Shown here in pieces: positions 7,804 through 16,618 of a stretch of 64,000 nucleotides of DNA; positions within the stretch are counted from its first letter, which is position 1; every line of letters begins with the position of its first letter. Source of the stretch: Ructibacterium sp965146665. GTDB taxonomy: Bacteria > Bacillota > Clostridia > Monoglobales > Monoglobaceae. The notes below the pieces were generated by a model. That model saw only the letters and a list, made by a program, of their open reading frames with translations. It was not told where the DNA came from and made no database searches. The stretch is taken from the NCBI GenBank assembly GCA_965146665.1, contig CBCTHE010000006.1:62001-126000 (forward strand). The letters run 5' to 3'. The position numbers and the translations under genes were made by a program.

Positions 7804-8946
7804 TCAGCGGGATGCCGGGGCGAACAGGTGATAGATTCGGTCCAGGGCCAGCTCCCGCTGCCACAGTTCCAAGGCCTCGGGGCTGTCCTTGATCTGCCTC
7901 CCGTTTTTGGCCAGCGGCAGAACCGCTGTCTTTCGGGCCAGATTCAAGACCTGCCTGCCCCGGTCATTGAAATCAAGAACCCGAATATAGGATGGACGGC
8001 GCTGGGTGTCCGCCTGGGTAATGCCCAGGTAGGCGTTCAGAACGATCCGGCGGAGCCTGCTGTAGGCATAGCGTTTGGACTTGACGGCGCCAATCACCTC
8101 GGCCAGCGTGCCGGCGGTAAAGGCCGCGCGCTTGAGGGCGTGTTCCAGTCCCTCGGATACGTCCGCGGTCTGCCGGAGCTCTTCCAGCGGCATCAGGCAG
8201 AGGTTGGCGATCAAGGCCTTTTCTATGGCCGTGACGGAAAAGGGTGTCGCGTTGCCAAAAGCCTCCCGGCTCTCTGCCGGGAGGTATGGGGCGGCGTCCT
8301 GTCCGGCGAGGAGCCGCTCCCGCACAGCGGTGGCGGAGGCAAAGCCGCCGGACGGCGCAGCGGCGTCATGCCCCGCGCCCCGCCGTTCAATGGCATGGGG
8401 GCGTATCTGACTTTTGAGAAGCAGGAGGGCCTTGCAGTATTCCACAGCGAGAATGTTATTGGGCTGGCTCAGGATTTCAGCCGAGGCAGGGCCAATAACA
8501 GATTTGACCGCGGCGGCCCGGGCCGCCGCAAAGGAGAGACCAGCCCCGAGGCCGGCGCGGAGCTGGTGACGGAAAGGTCCGTCCTCCTGGGACAGGACAT
8601 CCGCAATCCGAAGAAGAATCTCTGTGTCCGGGCACTCCGCACCAAAGAACAGGGTATCCACACAGCCCAAAGCCTCCAGCGTCATAACCGCGTTGCGGGC
8701 ATACCGCTCCGCGGACTGGAGGGTCAGGACCGCAGGCAGCTCCAGCACCAGATCCATGCCGCCGGACAGGGCGGCCCGGGCCCGAAGCTCTTTTGGAAAA
8801 ATAGCGGCGTCTCCGCGCTGGACAAAGTTCCCGCTCATGATTCCCACCACCGCATCACTGCCCAGCTCGGCCCGGGCTGTTTCCAGCTGGTAGCGGTGAC
8901 CGTTGTGAAAGGGGTTGTATTCGCAGACCACTGCACATAGTTTCAT
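7804..8946 (-). CDS. tmcAL: tRNA(Met) cytidine acetate ligase TmcAL
   Basis: A 380-residue nucleotidyltransferase-fold protein. The N-terminal CEYNPFHNGHRYQL carries the HxGH nucleotide-binding signature, followed by VGIMSGNFVQRGDAA and LELPAVLTLQSAERYA, all typical of TmcAL (YlbM). The known family member uses ATP and acetate to acetylate C34 of elongator tRNA(Met); the pta-ackA acetate genes lie divergently next door. The ATG at 8946 (MKLCAVV) is taken as start because the fold begins there; an upstream ATG at 8973 has no ribosome site. Convergent with ppa. Confidence 0.93.
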   Translation of the reverse strand: MKLCAVVCEYNPFHNGHRYQLETARAELGSDAVVGIMSGNFVQRGDAAIFPKELRARAALSGGMDLVLELPAVLTLQSAERYARNAVMTLEALGCVDTLFFGAECPDTEILLRIADVLSQEDGPFRHQLRAGLGAGLSFAAARAAAVKSVIGPASAEILSQPNNILAVEYCKALLLLKSQIRPHAIERRGAGHDAAAPSGGFASATAVRERLLAGQDAAPYLPAESREAFGNATPFSVTAIEKALIANLCLMPLEELRQTADVSEGLEHALKRAAFTAGTLAEVIGAVKSKRYAYSRLRRIVLNAYLGITQADTQRRPSYIRVLDFNDRGRQVLNLARKTAVLPLAKNGRQIKDSPEALELWQRELALDRIYHLFAPASR

Positions 8947-9240
8947 AGAAATTTTCAAAGCCTTTCTGCCCATAAATTACAGGAACGATACGCTTTTTCT
9001 TATCGCGGGCGGATAAGGCGTATTTGCGGCCGGAAGTTCCCGTGTCTGTCAGGCTCCGGCACATCCGAAAACAAAAGCCGCGTTTTGGGTAAGGCGATTG
9101 CGCTGTGCTGACCGAACCCTGTCAGAAAGACGCGGAACCTTTGACACACAGAACATCCCGTCAGAACCCGGTGTAATTTTTCACGCCAGGTTTCCTCGCT
9201 TTTTGTTGGAAATAGGTCAAAAAATGTTTTTTCTTCTATT

Positions 9241-9268
9241 AGTATAGCACAAAAATTCTTTTTCACAA
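9241..9268 (-). promoter_or_regulatory. Candidate promoter for tmcAL
   Basis: On the minus strand TTGTGA (9268-9263) and TATACT (9246-9241) are separated by 16 bases. This gives a leader of about 290 bases, in which nothing else was recognised. Confidence 0.4.
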
Positions 9269-9288
9269 GAAAAAAATGCAATTCCCCC

Positions 9289-9317
9289 TTGTGTTCTAAA
9301 ATACAAAGGTGTATAAT
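9289..9317 (+). promoter_or_regulatory. Candidate promoter for pta-ackA
   Basis: TTGTGT at 9289-9294 and TATAAT at 9312-9317 with 17 bases between, about 60 bases ahead of the pta start. Confidence 0.6.
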
Positions 9318-9377
9318 GTTTTGGGTTAATGCGTAAAAACAATTTTAAATTTAATATAACGAAATGAGGTAATAGAA

Positions 9378-10379
9378 ATGTCAACTTTCATGGACAAAAT
9401 CAAGGCGCTCGCCGCCAGCGACAAAAAGACCATTGTCCTGGCGGAAGGTGAGGAACGCAGAACTGTCCAGGCCGCGGATGCGGTGCTGAAACAGGGCTTT
9501 GCGAATGTCATCCTGCTGGGCAGTGAGGCGAAGATCCGGGAGATCTCCAGCGATCTGGATATCTCCGGCGCAAGGATCATCGACCCCGCTTCCAGTGAGC
9601 TCACCCAGGATTTTGCCAGCAAGCTCTATGAACTGAGAAAGGCCAAGGGCATGACCGAGGAGCAGGCAGCCCAGACCATTCTGAACACCCTGTATTTTGG
9701 CTGTATGCTGGTCAAGACCGGCATGGCGGACGGCATGGTGGCCGGCGCGGTTAACTCAACTGCCAATGTATTGCGGAGCGCGCTTCAGATTATCAAGACC
9801 GCGCCCAATACCAAGGTGGTTTCCGCATTCTTCCTGATGATTGTTCCGGACTGTGAATACGGTGAAAACGGCACCTTTGTGTTCTCAGACTGTGGGCTGA
9901 ACGAATATCCGGACGAGGAGAAGCTGGCACAGATCGCCCTGTCCTCTGCCGAGTCCTTCCGCTCTCTGGTGGGAGAGGAGCCCAGAGTGGCCATGCTCTC
10001 CTATTCCTCTTACGGCAGTGCCAAGTCCGAGTATGTGGACAAGGTTCGCAGCGCAGCGCAGATCGCCAAAGAGCTCGCACCGGACCTGAAGCTGGACGGC
10101 GAGCTCCAGCTGGACGCGGCCATTGTCCCGGCCATCAATGCGTCCAAGGCCCCCGGCAGCCCGCTGGAGGGCAAGGCCAACGTGCTGATCTTCCCGAATT
10201 TGGACGCGGGGAACATCGGCTACAAGCTGGTGCAGCGGCTGGCCAAGGCGGAGGCATACGGTCCGCTGACCCAGGGCATTGCAAAGCCGGTCAACGACCT
10301 GTCCCGGGGCTGCAGCTTTGAGGACATTGTGGGCGTGGTGGCATTTACCTGCGTACAGGCACAGCAGCAGACGAAATAG
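9378..10379 (+). CDS. pta: Phosphate acetyltransferase
   Basis: A 333-residue enzyme converting acetyl-CoA and phosphate to acetyl phosphate. Seen: KTIVLAEGEERRTVQAAD at the N-terminus, the GMADGMVAGAVNSTANVLR segment, VFSDCGLNEYPD, MLSYSSYGSAKSE, and the C-terminal LIFPNLDAGNIGYKLVQRLAKA. It is the short, single-domain form (no DRTGG or P-loop extension). GAGGTAA precedes the ATG. The adjoining ackA completes the acetate/ATP branch, which is usual for a fermenter. Confidence 0.97.
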   Translation: MSTFMDKIKALAASDKKTIVLAEGEERRTVQAADAVLKQGFANVILLGSEAKIREISSDLDISGARIIDPASSELTQDFASKLYELRKAKGMTEEQAAQTILNTLYFGCMLVKTGMADGMVAGAVNSTANVLRSALQIIKTAPNTKVVSAFFLMIVPDCEYGENGTFVFSDCGLNEYPDEEKLAQIALSSAESFRSLVGEEPRVAMLSYSSYGSAKSEYVDKVRSAAQIAKELAPDLKLDGELQLDAAIVPAINASKAPGSPLEGKANVLIFPNLDAGNIGYKLVQRLAKAEAYGPLTQGIAKPVNDLSRGCSFEDIVGVVAFTCVQAQQQTK

Positions 10380-10417
10380 AACGGTTACAGACAGAGAGAT
10401 TTGGAGGAATATACAAG

Positions 10418-11617
10418 ATGAAAATTTTGGTTATCAACGCTGGCAGTTCTTCCTTGAAATACCAGCTTATTGACATGGAGACAGAGACCGTACTGGCCAA
10501 GGGGCTTTGTGAGAGAATCGGGATTGCGGGCTCCAAGCTGACCCATAAGGTGCCGGGAAAAGAGGATTATGTAAGGGAGACCGCTATGCCGGAGCATAAG
10601 GTGGCGGTACAGCTGGTTATGGAGGCTCTGGTGGATCCGGAGCATGGCGTGGTCAAAACCACGGACGAGATCGACGCAGTTGGACACCGTGTTCTGCACG
10701 GCGGCACGGTCTACAGCGATTCCATTGTGGTAAATGAGGATGTGAAGCGGGTCATCCGGGAGTACTTTGAACTGGGGCCCCTGCACAATCCGGCAAACCT
10801 GACCGGAATCGAGGCCTGTGAAGCGGCCATGCCCGGCAAGCCCAACGTGGCGGTTTTTGATACCGCCTTTGGCATGGCAATGCCGGAAAAGGCCTATACC
10901 TACGCCATTCCCCACGAGTATCTGGAGAAATACAGCATCCGGAAATATGGGTTCCACGGGACAAGCCATAACTTTGTCTCCAAGGAGTCCATCAAGTTCG
11001 GCGGACTGGATCCCAAGCACGCCAAGGTCATTGTCTGCCATCTGGGCAACGGCGCCAGTGTTTCCGCCTCCATCGGCGGAAAATGCGTGGATACCAGCAT
11101 GGGCCTGACGCCGCTGGAGGGGCTGATCATGGGCTCTCGCTGCGGTGATATCGACCCCACGGTTGCGCAGTATATCTGCAATAAGGAAGGCAAGAACATT
11201 GACGAGGTTCTGACGCTGTTCAATAAAAAGTCCGGTATTCTGGGAATGAGCGGCGGCGTGTCCACCGACTTTAGGGATGTGAAGAAGGCGGCGGATTCCG
11301 GCAATCATCTGGCGGAGGTTGCGCTGGACGCCTTTGCGTACCGTGTGGCGAAATACATCGGCTCCTACACCGCGGCCATGAACGGTGTGGACGCCATCGC
11401 GTTTACTGCCGGAGTGGGTGAGAATGACGCGCCCATGCGTGCGGAAATTATGGAATATATGGGATTCCTTGGGGTTGAGCTGGACCAGGAGGCCAACAAA
11501 GCCGCCCGCGGCAAGGAGGCCGTGATCAGCACACCCGGCAGCCGGGTGAAGGTGATGGTTATACCCACCAACGAGGAATTGATGATCGCACGGGACACCG
11601 CGGAACTGACAAAATAG
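10418..11617 (+). CDS. ackA: Acetate kinase
   Basis: A 399-residue ASKHA-fold kinase converting acetyl phosphate and ADP to acetate and ATP. The signatures MKILVINAGSSSLKYQL, GHRVLHGG, FHGTSH, and CHLGNGASV...GKCVDTSMG are all present, as is the C-terminal FTAGVGEN. It starts 38 bases after pta and is preceded by TTGGAGG. A hairpin lies between it and sigH. Confidence 0.98.
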   Translation: MKILVINAGSSSLKYQLIDMETETVLAKGLCERIGIAGSKLTHKVPGKEDYVRETAMPEHKVAVQLVMEALVDPEHGVVKTTDEIDAVGHRVLHGGTVYSDSIVVNEDVKRVIREYFELGPLHNPANLTGIEACEAAMPGKPNVAVFDTAFGMAMPEKAYTYAIPHEYLEKYSIRKYGFHGTSHNFVSKESIKFGGLDPKHAKVIVCHLGNGASVSASIGGKCVDTSMGLTPLEGLIMGSRCGDIDPTVAQYICNKEGKNIDEVLTLFNKKSGILGMSGGVSTDFRDVKKAADSGNHLAEVALDAFAYRVAKYIGSYTAAMNGVDAIAFTAGVGENDAPMRAEIMEYMGFLGVELDQEANKAARGKEAVISTPGSRVKVMVIPTNEELMIARDTAELTK

Positions 11618-11624
11618 GATATGG

Positions 11625-11657
11625 AAAAGACGGGGATCCCACGGGGTTCCCGTTCTT
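11625..11657 (+). terminator. Hairpin after ackA (probable weak terminator)
   Basis: AAAAGACGGGGATCCC pairs with GGGTTCCCGTTCTTT with one bulge. The T tract is short (TTCTTT), so some read-through to sigH is plausible. Confidence 0.5.
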
Positions 11658-11694
11658 TGGATTTCACAGGCGTCCCAGAACAGGAGGTATAACC

Positions 11695-12330
11695 ATGGCG
11701 GAGGGGGAGTTCCGATATGAGGAACTGGCGGATGAACAGGTGGTGGAGCTCTCGGCAGAGGGCGATAAAATGGCCACCGAGTATATTCTCGCCAAGTATA
11801 AAAACCTGGTGCGTTCCAGAGCCAAGCTGTATTTTTTGGCCGGCGCGGACCGGGAGGATCTGGTTCAGGAGGGGATGATCGGGCTCTTCAAGGCCATCCG
11901 GGATTTTGACGCCACCAAGCAGGCCTCGTTTCGGGGGTTTGCCGAAATGTGCATCAAACGGCAGATCATCACCGCGGTCAAAACCGCCGCCCGGCAGAAG
12001 CATATGCCCCTCAACTCCTATGTGTCGCTGAGCAAGCCGGTTTATGAGGACGAGTCAGAGCGCACGCTGGTGGACATGCTGGTAGAGCGGGAGGCGGTGG
12101 ACCCGGAGGAGATGTTTCTGCGCCGGGAAAAGGCGGAGGCATTTGAGGCGGAGATCGCCCGGAAGCTCAGCAGTCTGGAGCAGTCGGTGCTGTCTTTATA
12201 TTTGGGCGGCATGAATTATCAGGAGATTGCGGTGGAACTGGACAGAAGCCCAAAATCCATTGATAACGCACTTCAGCGGATCAAGCGCAAACTGACAGGC
12301 GGTGAGGCAGAAACGGACGAAGATCAGTGA
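11695..12330 (+). CDS. sigH: RNA polymerase sigma factor SigH (sporulation/stationary phase)
   Basis: A 211-residue sigma-70 family protein. Region 2 is clear (DREDLVQEGMIGLFKAIRDFD followed by SFRGFAEMCIKRQI), and region 4 ends the protein (LGGMNYQEIAVELDRSPKSIDNALQRIKRKL). Length and region 2 match the sporulation sigma-H group, which acts at the start of sporulation in Bacillus and Clostridium. AGGAGGTATAACC precedes the ATG. In many Firmicutes sigH sits near translation genes; here it follows ackA. An ECF sigma factor is less likely because of the intact region 2.4-like helix and the length. Confidence 0.92.
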   Translation: MAEGEFRYEELADEQVVELSAEGDKMATEYILAKYKNLVRSRAKLYFLAGADREDLVQEGMIGLFKAIRDFDATKQASFRGFAEMCIKRQIITAVKTAARQKHMPLNSYVSLSKPVYEDESERTLVDMLVEREAVDPEEMFLRREKAEAFEAEIARKLSSLEQSVLSLYLGGMNYQEIAVELDRSPKSIDNALQRIKRKLTGGEAETDEDQ

Positions 12331-12349
12331 TTTTGCCAGCGAAAGCTGG

Positions 12350-12386
12350 AAAATGGCCCGGGGATGTTCTTCCACAGGCCATTTTT
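12350..12386. terminator. Terminator between convergent sigH and the ABC-F gene
   Basis: AAAATGGCC and GGCCATTTTT form the stem with A and T tracts on both sides. Confidence 0.75.
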
Positions 12387-12404
12387 ATTTGCGTTGTCAC
12401 CAGG

Positions 12405-13889
12405 TCAGTCCTCCAGCGTAACCACCTGAGTGGCGATTTTTTGCTGAAAACAGGGATCGTGCTCGACAAAAATCAGGGTGGGCGGAAAGGCGGTGAGCAG
12501 ATCCTCAATTTGAATCCTGGAAAGGATGTCGATATAGTTGAGGGGTTCATCCCAGATATAAAGATGCGCCTGCTGGCAAAGGCTGGATGCCAGAAGCACC
12601 TTCTTTTTCTGCCCCGCGCTGTAGTCTGAAAGGTCCTTTTCAAACTGCAGCCGGGAAAAGCCCAGCTTTCTGAGAACGGCCTTCATCAGGCTCTCGTCCG
12701 TGCCGCTTTCGCGGATGAAATCACGGAGCGGACCGGCAAGAAAACCGGCATCCTGGGGCACATAGGAGATCTTCAGCTGGGAGCCCCGGGTCACCATGCC
12801 GGAGTGGGGAATGTCCTGTCCCAAAAGGAGCTTTAAAACACTGGATTTTCCGGAGCCGTTCCTGCCGGAGAGGCAGATGCGGTCGCCGCGGTCTATGGAA
12901 AAGGTGACATCCCGGCATACGGTGGGGCCGCTGTAGCAGATGGAGACCCCGCGCAGTTCCGCCAGCCGGGACTGGGGATAGGCGAGTGGGGAGAGCTTCA
13001 GCTCCGGCGCGGACTCCACGTTCTTTAAGAGACCGGCCTTTTCCTCCAGCGCGGCTTCCCGGCGGGCTTCAATGCCCTTGGAACGCTTCATCATTTTGGC
13101 CGCCTTGTGACCAATGGCACCCCGGTCAGGACGCAGACCCGCAATCCGGCTCCCCTTTTTGGTGCGCTCCGTTCGGTCAGACCACTGGGCGGCCTGCCGG
13201 GCGGCGTCCTGCAGCCGCCGGACCTCTTTTTTCAGCCGTTCATTCCGGGCCAGCTCCGCCTGGTCCCGGGCCTCTTTGCCAGCCTGCCAGACGGAAAAAT
13301 TCCCCTTTTGCAATGTAATGTCCGCCCGGTTGAGTGAAAGAATGTGGTCCGTGCACCGGTCCAGGAGCGTCCGGTCGTGGGAGACAAGAATAAATCCGGA
13401 CTTGCGCCGGAGATAATCCGCAATCACACTGCGGGCCGCCTGATCCAGATGATTGGTCGGCTCGTCAATCAGCAAAAAGCTGTCCTCCCGGAGAAACAGA
13501 GCCGCCAGCAGGAGCTTCACCTGCTCGCCGGAGCTCAGGGTGGAATAAGGCCTCTCCAGCACATCCTCCGGTACCTGGAGCAGATTCAGCTCCCGGCTCA
13601 GCTGCCAGGGATCACTCTGGGGGCAGATTGCGGCGGCGACGTCTCCGGCGGCCGCTTCCGGATTCTCGACTGTATAGGGAAAATAGGAGAACACAGCCTT
13701 GGCGGCAATGGTCCCGGAGTAGGGGAATTCCCCCATCAGAAGCCGAAAAAGTGTGGTTTTCCCGGTGCCGTTTCTGCCAATCAGCCCCAGCCGCCAGCGG
13801 CTGTCCAGCTCAAGGCTCACATGTTCAAAAATGTTGTCATAGCTGCCTGGATAGGCAAAGGTAAGATCGCTTATTGTTATCAAAGACAT
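12405..13889 (-). CDS. ABC-F family ATPase, Lsa/Vga-like (predicted ribosome-protection antibiotic resistance)
   Basis: A 494-residue soluble protein with two ATP-binding cassettes and no membrane segment. Cassette 1: GLIGRNGTGKTT, signature STLSSGEQ, and LLIDEPTNHLDQ. Cassette 2: CLSGRNGSGKSS, signature SDYSAGQKKK, and IWDEPLNYID. A long basic linker with many Lys/Arg lies between (about residues 190-300). The N-terminus (MSLITISDLTFAY...) resembles the Lsa group, whose members release lincosamides, streptogramin A and pleuromutilins from the ribosome. The start at 13889 follows GAGGAGG. It has a promoter about 850 bases upstream and a long leader with a terminator and two tandem repeats. 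The drug spectrum is inference. Confidence 0.88.
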   Translation of the reverse strand: MSLITISDLTFAYPGSYDNIFEHVSLELDSRWRLGLIGRNGTGKTTLFRLLMGEFPYSGTIAAKAVFSYFPYTVENPEAAAGDVAAAICPQSDPWQLSRELNLLQVPEDVLERPYSTLSSGEQVKLLLAALFLREDSFLLIDEPTNHLDQAARSVIADYLRRKSGFILVSHDRTLLDRCTDHILSLNRADITLQKGNFSVWQAGKEARDQAELARNERLKKEVRRLQDAARQAAQWSDRTERTKKGSRIAGLRPDRGAIGHKAAKMMKRSKGIEARREAALEEKAGLLKNVESAPELKLSPLAYPQSRLAELRGVSICYSGPTVCRDVTFSIDRGDRICLSGRNGSGKSSVLKLLLGQDIPHSGMVTRGSQLKISYVPQDAGFLAGPLRDFIRESGTDESLMKAVLRKLGFSRLQFEKDLSDYSAGQKKKVLLASSLCQQAHLYIWDEPLNYIDILSRIQIEDLLTAFPPTLIFVEHDPCFQQKIATQVVTLED

Positions 13890-13920
13890 AGTAAAACCTC
13901 CTCTCGTCGTGACAAACTGC

Positions 13921-14043
13921 GCTCGGCTTCTTCCGGCCAAGGACGCCGGAAATTCGCCCGCTTCGTTGTCACTCCTCTTCCCAAAAAATGTCGCCGGGTG
14001 GGCTCCGTTTTTTGGGAGCCCTATTAAGCAACGCGCTTTGCTC
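13921..14043 (-). repeat. Dispersed structured repeat, copy B (tandem pair with copy C)
   Basis: On the plus strand it runs from GCTCGGCTTC to ACGCGCTTTG. It has a left hairpin TTCCGGC/GCCGGAA, then the core CTCCTCTTCCCAAAAAA...TTTTTTGGGAGCCCT. It differs from copy C at only a handful of positions, 208 bases apart. It lies in the leader of the ABC-F gene. Confidence 0.85.
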
Positions 14044-14128
14044 TGGACGTTGTATGATTGACAAAACAACACCGCCAAAGCGCCGTTGCCTTTGATGCCC
14101 GGTGCGCTCGCTTGTTGCGGCAAAGACC

Positions 14129-14252
14129 GCTCGGCTTCTTCCGGCCAAGGACGCCGGAAATTCGCCCGCTTCGTTGTCACTCCTCTTCCCAAAAAATGTC
14201 GCCGGAGGGGCTCCGTTTTTTGGGAGCCCTAATTAAGCAACGCGCTTCGCTC
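14129..14252 (-). repeat. Dispersed structured repeat, copy C
   Basis: Near-identical to copy B, with two substitutions in the hairpin loop, one inserted A after GGGAGCCCT, and one change near the end. It shares the alternative stems CCCAAAAAA/TTTTTTGGG and GGGCTCC/GGAGCCC, which overlap and exclude each other. Confidence 0.85.
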
Positions 14253-14366
14253 CTCTTTCGCAAAAAATCTCGGCTGAAGCCTTGTTCTTTTGGTAGCCCT
14301 GGTTTTTCCGCCCGTCTTTCTTGACAGGGCCGCAAATGCGCTTATGCCTGTAGGAAACCTGGGCAC

Positions 14367-14404
14367 AATAAAAAGCCGCAGGAACGCAAGTTCCCTGCGG
14401 CTTT
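14367..14404 (-). terminator. Terminator in the ABC-F leader (candidate attenuator)
   Basis: Read on the minus strand, AAAGCCGCAGGGAA, a short loop and GTTCCTGCGGCTTTTT make a 14-bp stem with one bulge and a T tract. It lies about 330 bases after the predicted promoter and 480 bases before the ABC-F start. This fits transcription attenuation as known for several ABC-F resistance genes. It could also simply end a short transcript. Confidence 0.65.
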
Positions 14405-14735
14405 GCCAACAACAGCACCAAAAAGACCGGCACATTGCGCCGGATCGCATATATGGGCGGGTGGAAACGCAGAGAATACGTTCTTGCACGCACAGCAGAG
14501 AGAAGACTGGCGCTCCCTTTCGTATCCCCCTACGGCAGGCAGAATGCCTTTCCGCGGAACAGAGGACAGGGCTGTGCGTTTGGCCACGACAAACCAGGCG
14601 GGCATTGGACTGCCCCGCGCTGGCGCGGCGCTCCCGAGGGCGCGCCGGATCAGTATCAATCTGTCATACCAAAGCCATTAGCAAGAAAAATTCCGCAATC
14701 GTTTCCACTCCTATCTTCGCTTGATTTCGTCCATC

Positions 14736-14764
14736 AGGATAACACAGATCCGGATATTTGTCAA
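14736..14764 (-). promoter_or_regulatory. Candidate promoter for the ABC-F transcript
   Basis: On the minus strand TTGACA (14764-14759) and TATCCT (14741-14736) are separated by 17 bases. It begins just beyond the acetyltransferase stop and points towards the ABC-F gene, giving a leader of about 840 bases. Confidence 0.65.
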
Positions 14765-14778
14765 GGCTTAACGCGGGT

Positions 14779-15381
14779 TTATTTCTCCGCCTGCCGGTCT
14801 CTGTAACAGTAATTCCGATCCCGTTCCGTAATGGGCCGGACCGTGCGGCAGGGTACCCCAAAGGCCACCACATTGGCCGGAATGTCCCGGGTCACCACGC
14901 TGCCCGCGCCGATCACAGAGCCGTCCCCGATGGAGACTCCTGGCAGGATCGTGGCATTGGCGCCGATCCACACGTCATTGCCAATACGGACGGGCAGGGA
15001 GAACTGGGAGCCGTCCTTCCGCAGGTCCGGGTGGACCGGATGCCCGGTGGCCGAGATGGTCACGTTGGGCGCAATCATCACATGGTCGCCGATAAACACG
15101 TCAATATCGTCCACAATCACCAGATTGAAGTTGGCGTAAAAAAAGTTCCCGATATGGGTTCGCTTTCCGTAGGCCAGGTGCAGGGGCGGCTCAATCCACA
15201 CCTCGTCACCCACCTCCCCCAGAAGCTCTCTGAGGACAGCCTTTCGTTTTTCCGTCTCGGTGACCCGGGTATGGTTGTAATCATAGAGAAGCTCCTGACA
15301 GGCAAAGCGTTCCCGCTCCAGATTCTCCTCGCCCAGATCCGTGTACAGCATGCCCAGTTTCATTTTTTCCCGAATATCCAT
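14779..15381 (-). CDS. Sugar O-acetyltransferase, maltose/galactoside acetyltransferase type
   Basis: A 200-residue left-handed beta-helix (hexapeptide repeat) acetyltransferase. The N-terminal cap KLGMLYTDLGEENLERER matches the Mac domain. The hexapeptide region includes HIGNFFYANFNLVIVDD, the catalytic-His region ISATGHPVHPDLR, and the acetyl-CoA-binding VWIGANATILPGVSIG followed by GAGSVVTRDIPANVVAFGVPCR. Members acetylate sugars such as maltose or galactosides, or act as general sugar detoxifiers; the true substrate is unknown. No cargo genes adjoin it. Confidence 0.92.
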   Translation of the reverse strand: MDIREKMKLGMLYTDLGEENLERERFACQELLYDYNHTRVTETEKRKAVLRELLGEVGDEVWIEPPLHLAYGKRTHIGNFFYANFNLVIVDDIDVFIGDHVMIAPNVTISATGHPVHPDLRKDGSQFSLPVRIGNDVWIGANATILPGVSIGDGSVIGAGSVVTRDIPANVVAFGVPCRTVRPITERDRNYCYRDRQAEK

Positions 15382-15434
15382 TGGAAATTTTCCTTTCTGA
15401 TCATAAAAATTTTGAAGTTCTTACGTCTGGGGTA

Positions 15435-16133
15435 TCAGATGTGCCGGATGGTGATGCCGGAAAAGCTGGCCTTGCCGTCCAGCACCAGAGTTTTGCACGT
15501 GATGTCAGCCTCGGTGCCCTTCTCATCTGAGCCGCCCAGAATATAATTTACATTGTCCACGACCTTCCATTCCCGGGGAATGAAGAGCTCCACACCGGAA
15601 AAGCTCAGTTCCATATCAATACGGGCCTGACTTTCCGCAATATCAGCATGGTCAAAATAGACCTTCAGGCCGCCGAAGGCGCTGTCAATGGTCATGTTCC
15701 GCAGGGTTTGGGTGTTAATGTATTTGATGCTGCCGCAGAACTTGTTTACCAGATTGATGTCGCTGCTGTCCGGCTCATTGATGACCTTATCAAACCCCTC
15801 GCCGGCATCGCTGTGATGATGCCAGCGCTGATGCCGCGGGAACAGAAAGGTGAGCCCAAGACTCAGCAGAAGCGCGGCAATCAGGATGGGCCAGGGTGTC
15901 AGAGCCTGGATGCCCAGCACATCGTCGTACAGAATTCCAAGGATCGCCAGCGGGAATAAAATGCCCGAAAAGTTCAGGCTGGCTGCGCTGAGAATGATGA
16001 CAGGAATCAGCAGGATGGTGATGATGAGACTGGGAATTCCCACTGTGTCAAAATAGCCAAGCTGGCTGAAAATCACCAGCAGAGCGCCAAGGATAAGGGT
16101 CAGTCCCCAGACAATGTTTCTTTTCTTATGCAT
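15435..16133 (-). CDS. LiaF-like membrane protein, partner of the LytTR regulator
   Basis: A 232-residue protein with four predicted membrane segments in the first 110 residues (IVWGLTLILGALLVIFS, IPSLIITILLIPVIILSAAS, LAILGILYDDVLGI, PILIAALLLSLGLTFLFP). A soluble C-terminal domain follows (FGGLKVYFDHADI...FSGVELFIPREWKVV), resembling the LiaF C-terminal 'cell wall-active antibiotics response' domain. Its start overlaps the end of the LytTR gene by 8 bases, so the two are co-translated. In related systems such membrane proteins hold back or tune the regulator; that role is inferred here. Confidence 0.82.
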   Translation of the reverse strand: MHKKRNIVWGLTLILGALLVIFSQLGYFDTVGIPSLIITILLIPVIILSAASLNFSGILFPLAILGILYDDVLGIQALTPWPILIAALLLSLGLTFLFPRHQRWHHHSDAGEGFDKVINEPDSSDINLVNKFCGSIKYINTQTLRNMTIDSAFGGLKVYFDHADIAESQARIDMELSFSGVELFIPREWKVVDNVNYILGGSDEKGTEADITCKTLVLDGKASFSGITIRHI

Positions 16134-16587
16134 GATAATTTCTCCTCTCTTCGATTCGGATCTTCAATGTCTTATAATAGCTGCGGGACACATAGACCTG
16201 CTTGTAGCTGTGGGTGAACTGGACGCACGCGGCAGAGGTCAGGTTCCGGTCAATGGAGTAAATGTGGTCCACATTGAGGATGGTGGATTTTGAGATCCGG
16301 ATAAAGCAGAACGGAAGGAGCTCCTCCAACTCGTAGAGCTTATGCCGGGTCTGAAAGACATCTTCCGCGGTGTGGGCGTCAATGCCGTGCGGGGAGGTCT
16401 CAAAAAACAGGATGGATTCCAGCGGCAGATAGTACTCCGCGCTGTCTTTGTAGAAGATCATATTTGCGCTCTGGCATGCCTGGGCTATATACTGCTGGAT
16501 TTTCTGGACCGTACTGTCCACCTCCCGGCACCGGATTACCACCTCATTTTCCGGCAGTCCGGCCTCCACCTCAATTCTGATTTTCAA
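16126..16587 (-). CDS. LytTR-family DNA-binding regulator (stand-alone)
   Basis: A 153-residue regulator without a receiver domain. The LytTR beta-fold occupies about residues 45-148 and includes YYLPLESILFFETSPHGIDAHT, LEELLPFCFIRISKSTILNVDHI, and VYVSRSYYKTLKIRI. It is the lead gene of a two-gene unit with the LiaF-like membrane protein. A good promoter and a pair of 18-base direct repeats spaced 21 bases apart lie just upstream, as expected for LytTR autoregulation. The absence of a receiver domain implies control by the membrane partner rather than phosphorylation. Confidence 0.9.
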   Translation of the reverse strand: MKIRIEVEAGLPENEVVIRCREVDSTVQKIQQYIAQACQSANMIFYKDSAEYYLPLESILFFETSPHGIDAHTAEDVFQTRHKLYELEELLPFCFIRISKSTILNVDHIYSIDRNLTSAACVQFTHSYKQVYVSRSYYKTLKIRIEERRNYHA

Positions 16588-16618
16588 GTCCTCGCCTCCC
16601 CTGTTTCATCCTTGGGTC

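Noticed and set aside
9000..9281. A 93-codon minus-strand frame between tmcAL and pta
   Set aside because: It covers the pta promoter region, has no Shine-Dalgarno sequence and resembles no family.
14229..14806. Several 85-145 codon frames on both strands in the ABC-F leader
   Set aside because: They overlap each other, the terminator and the repeats, and none has a convincing ribosome site. Only very short leader peptides remain plausible.
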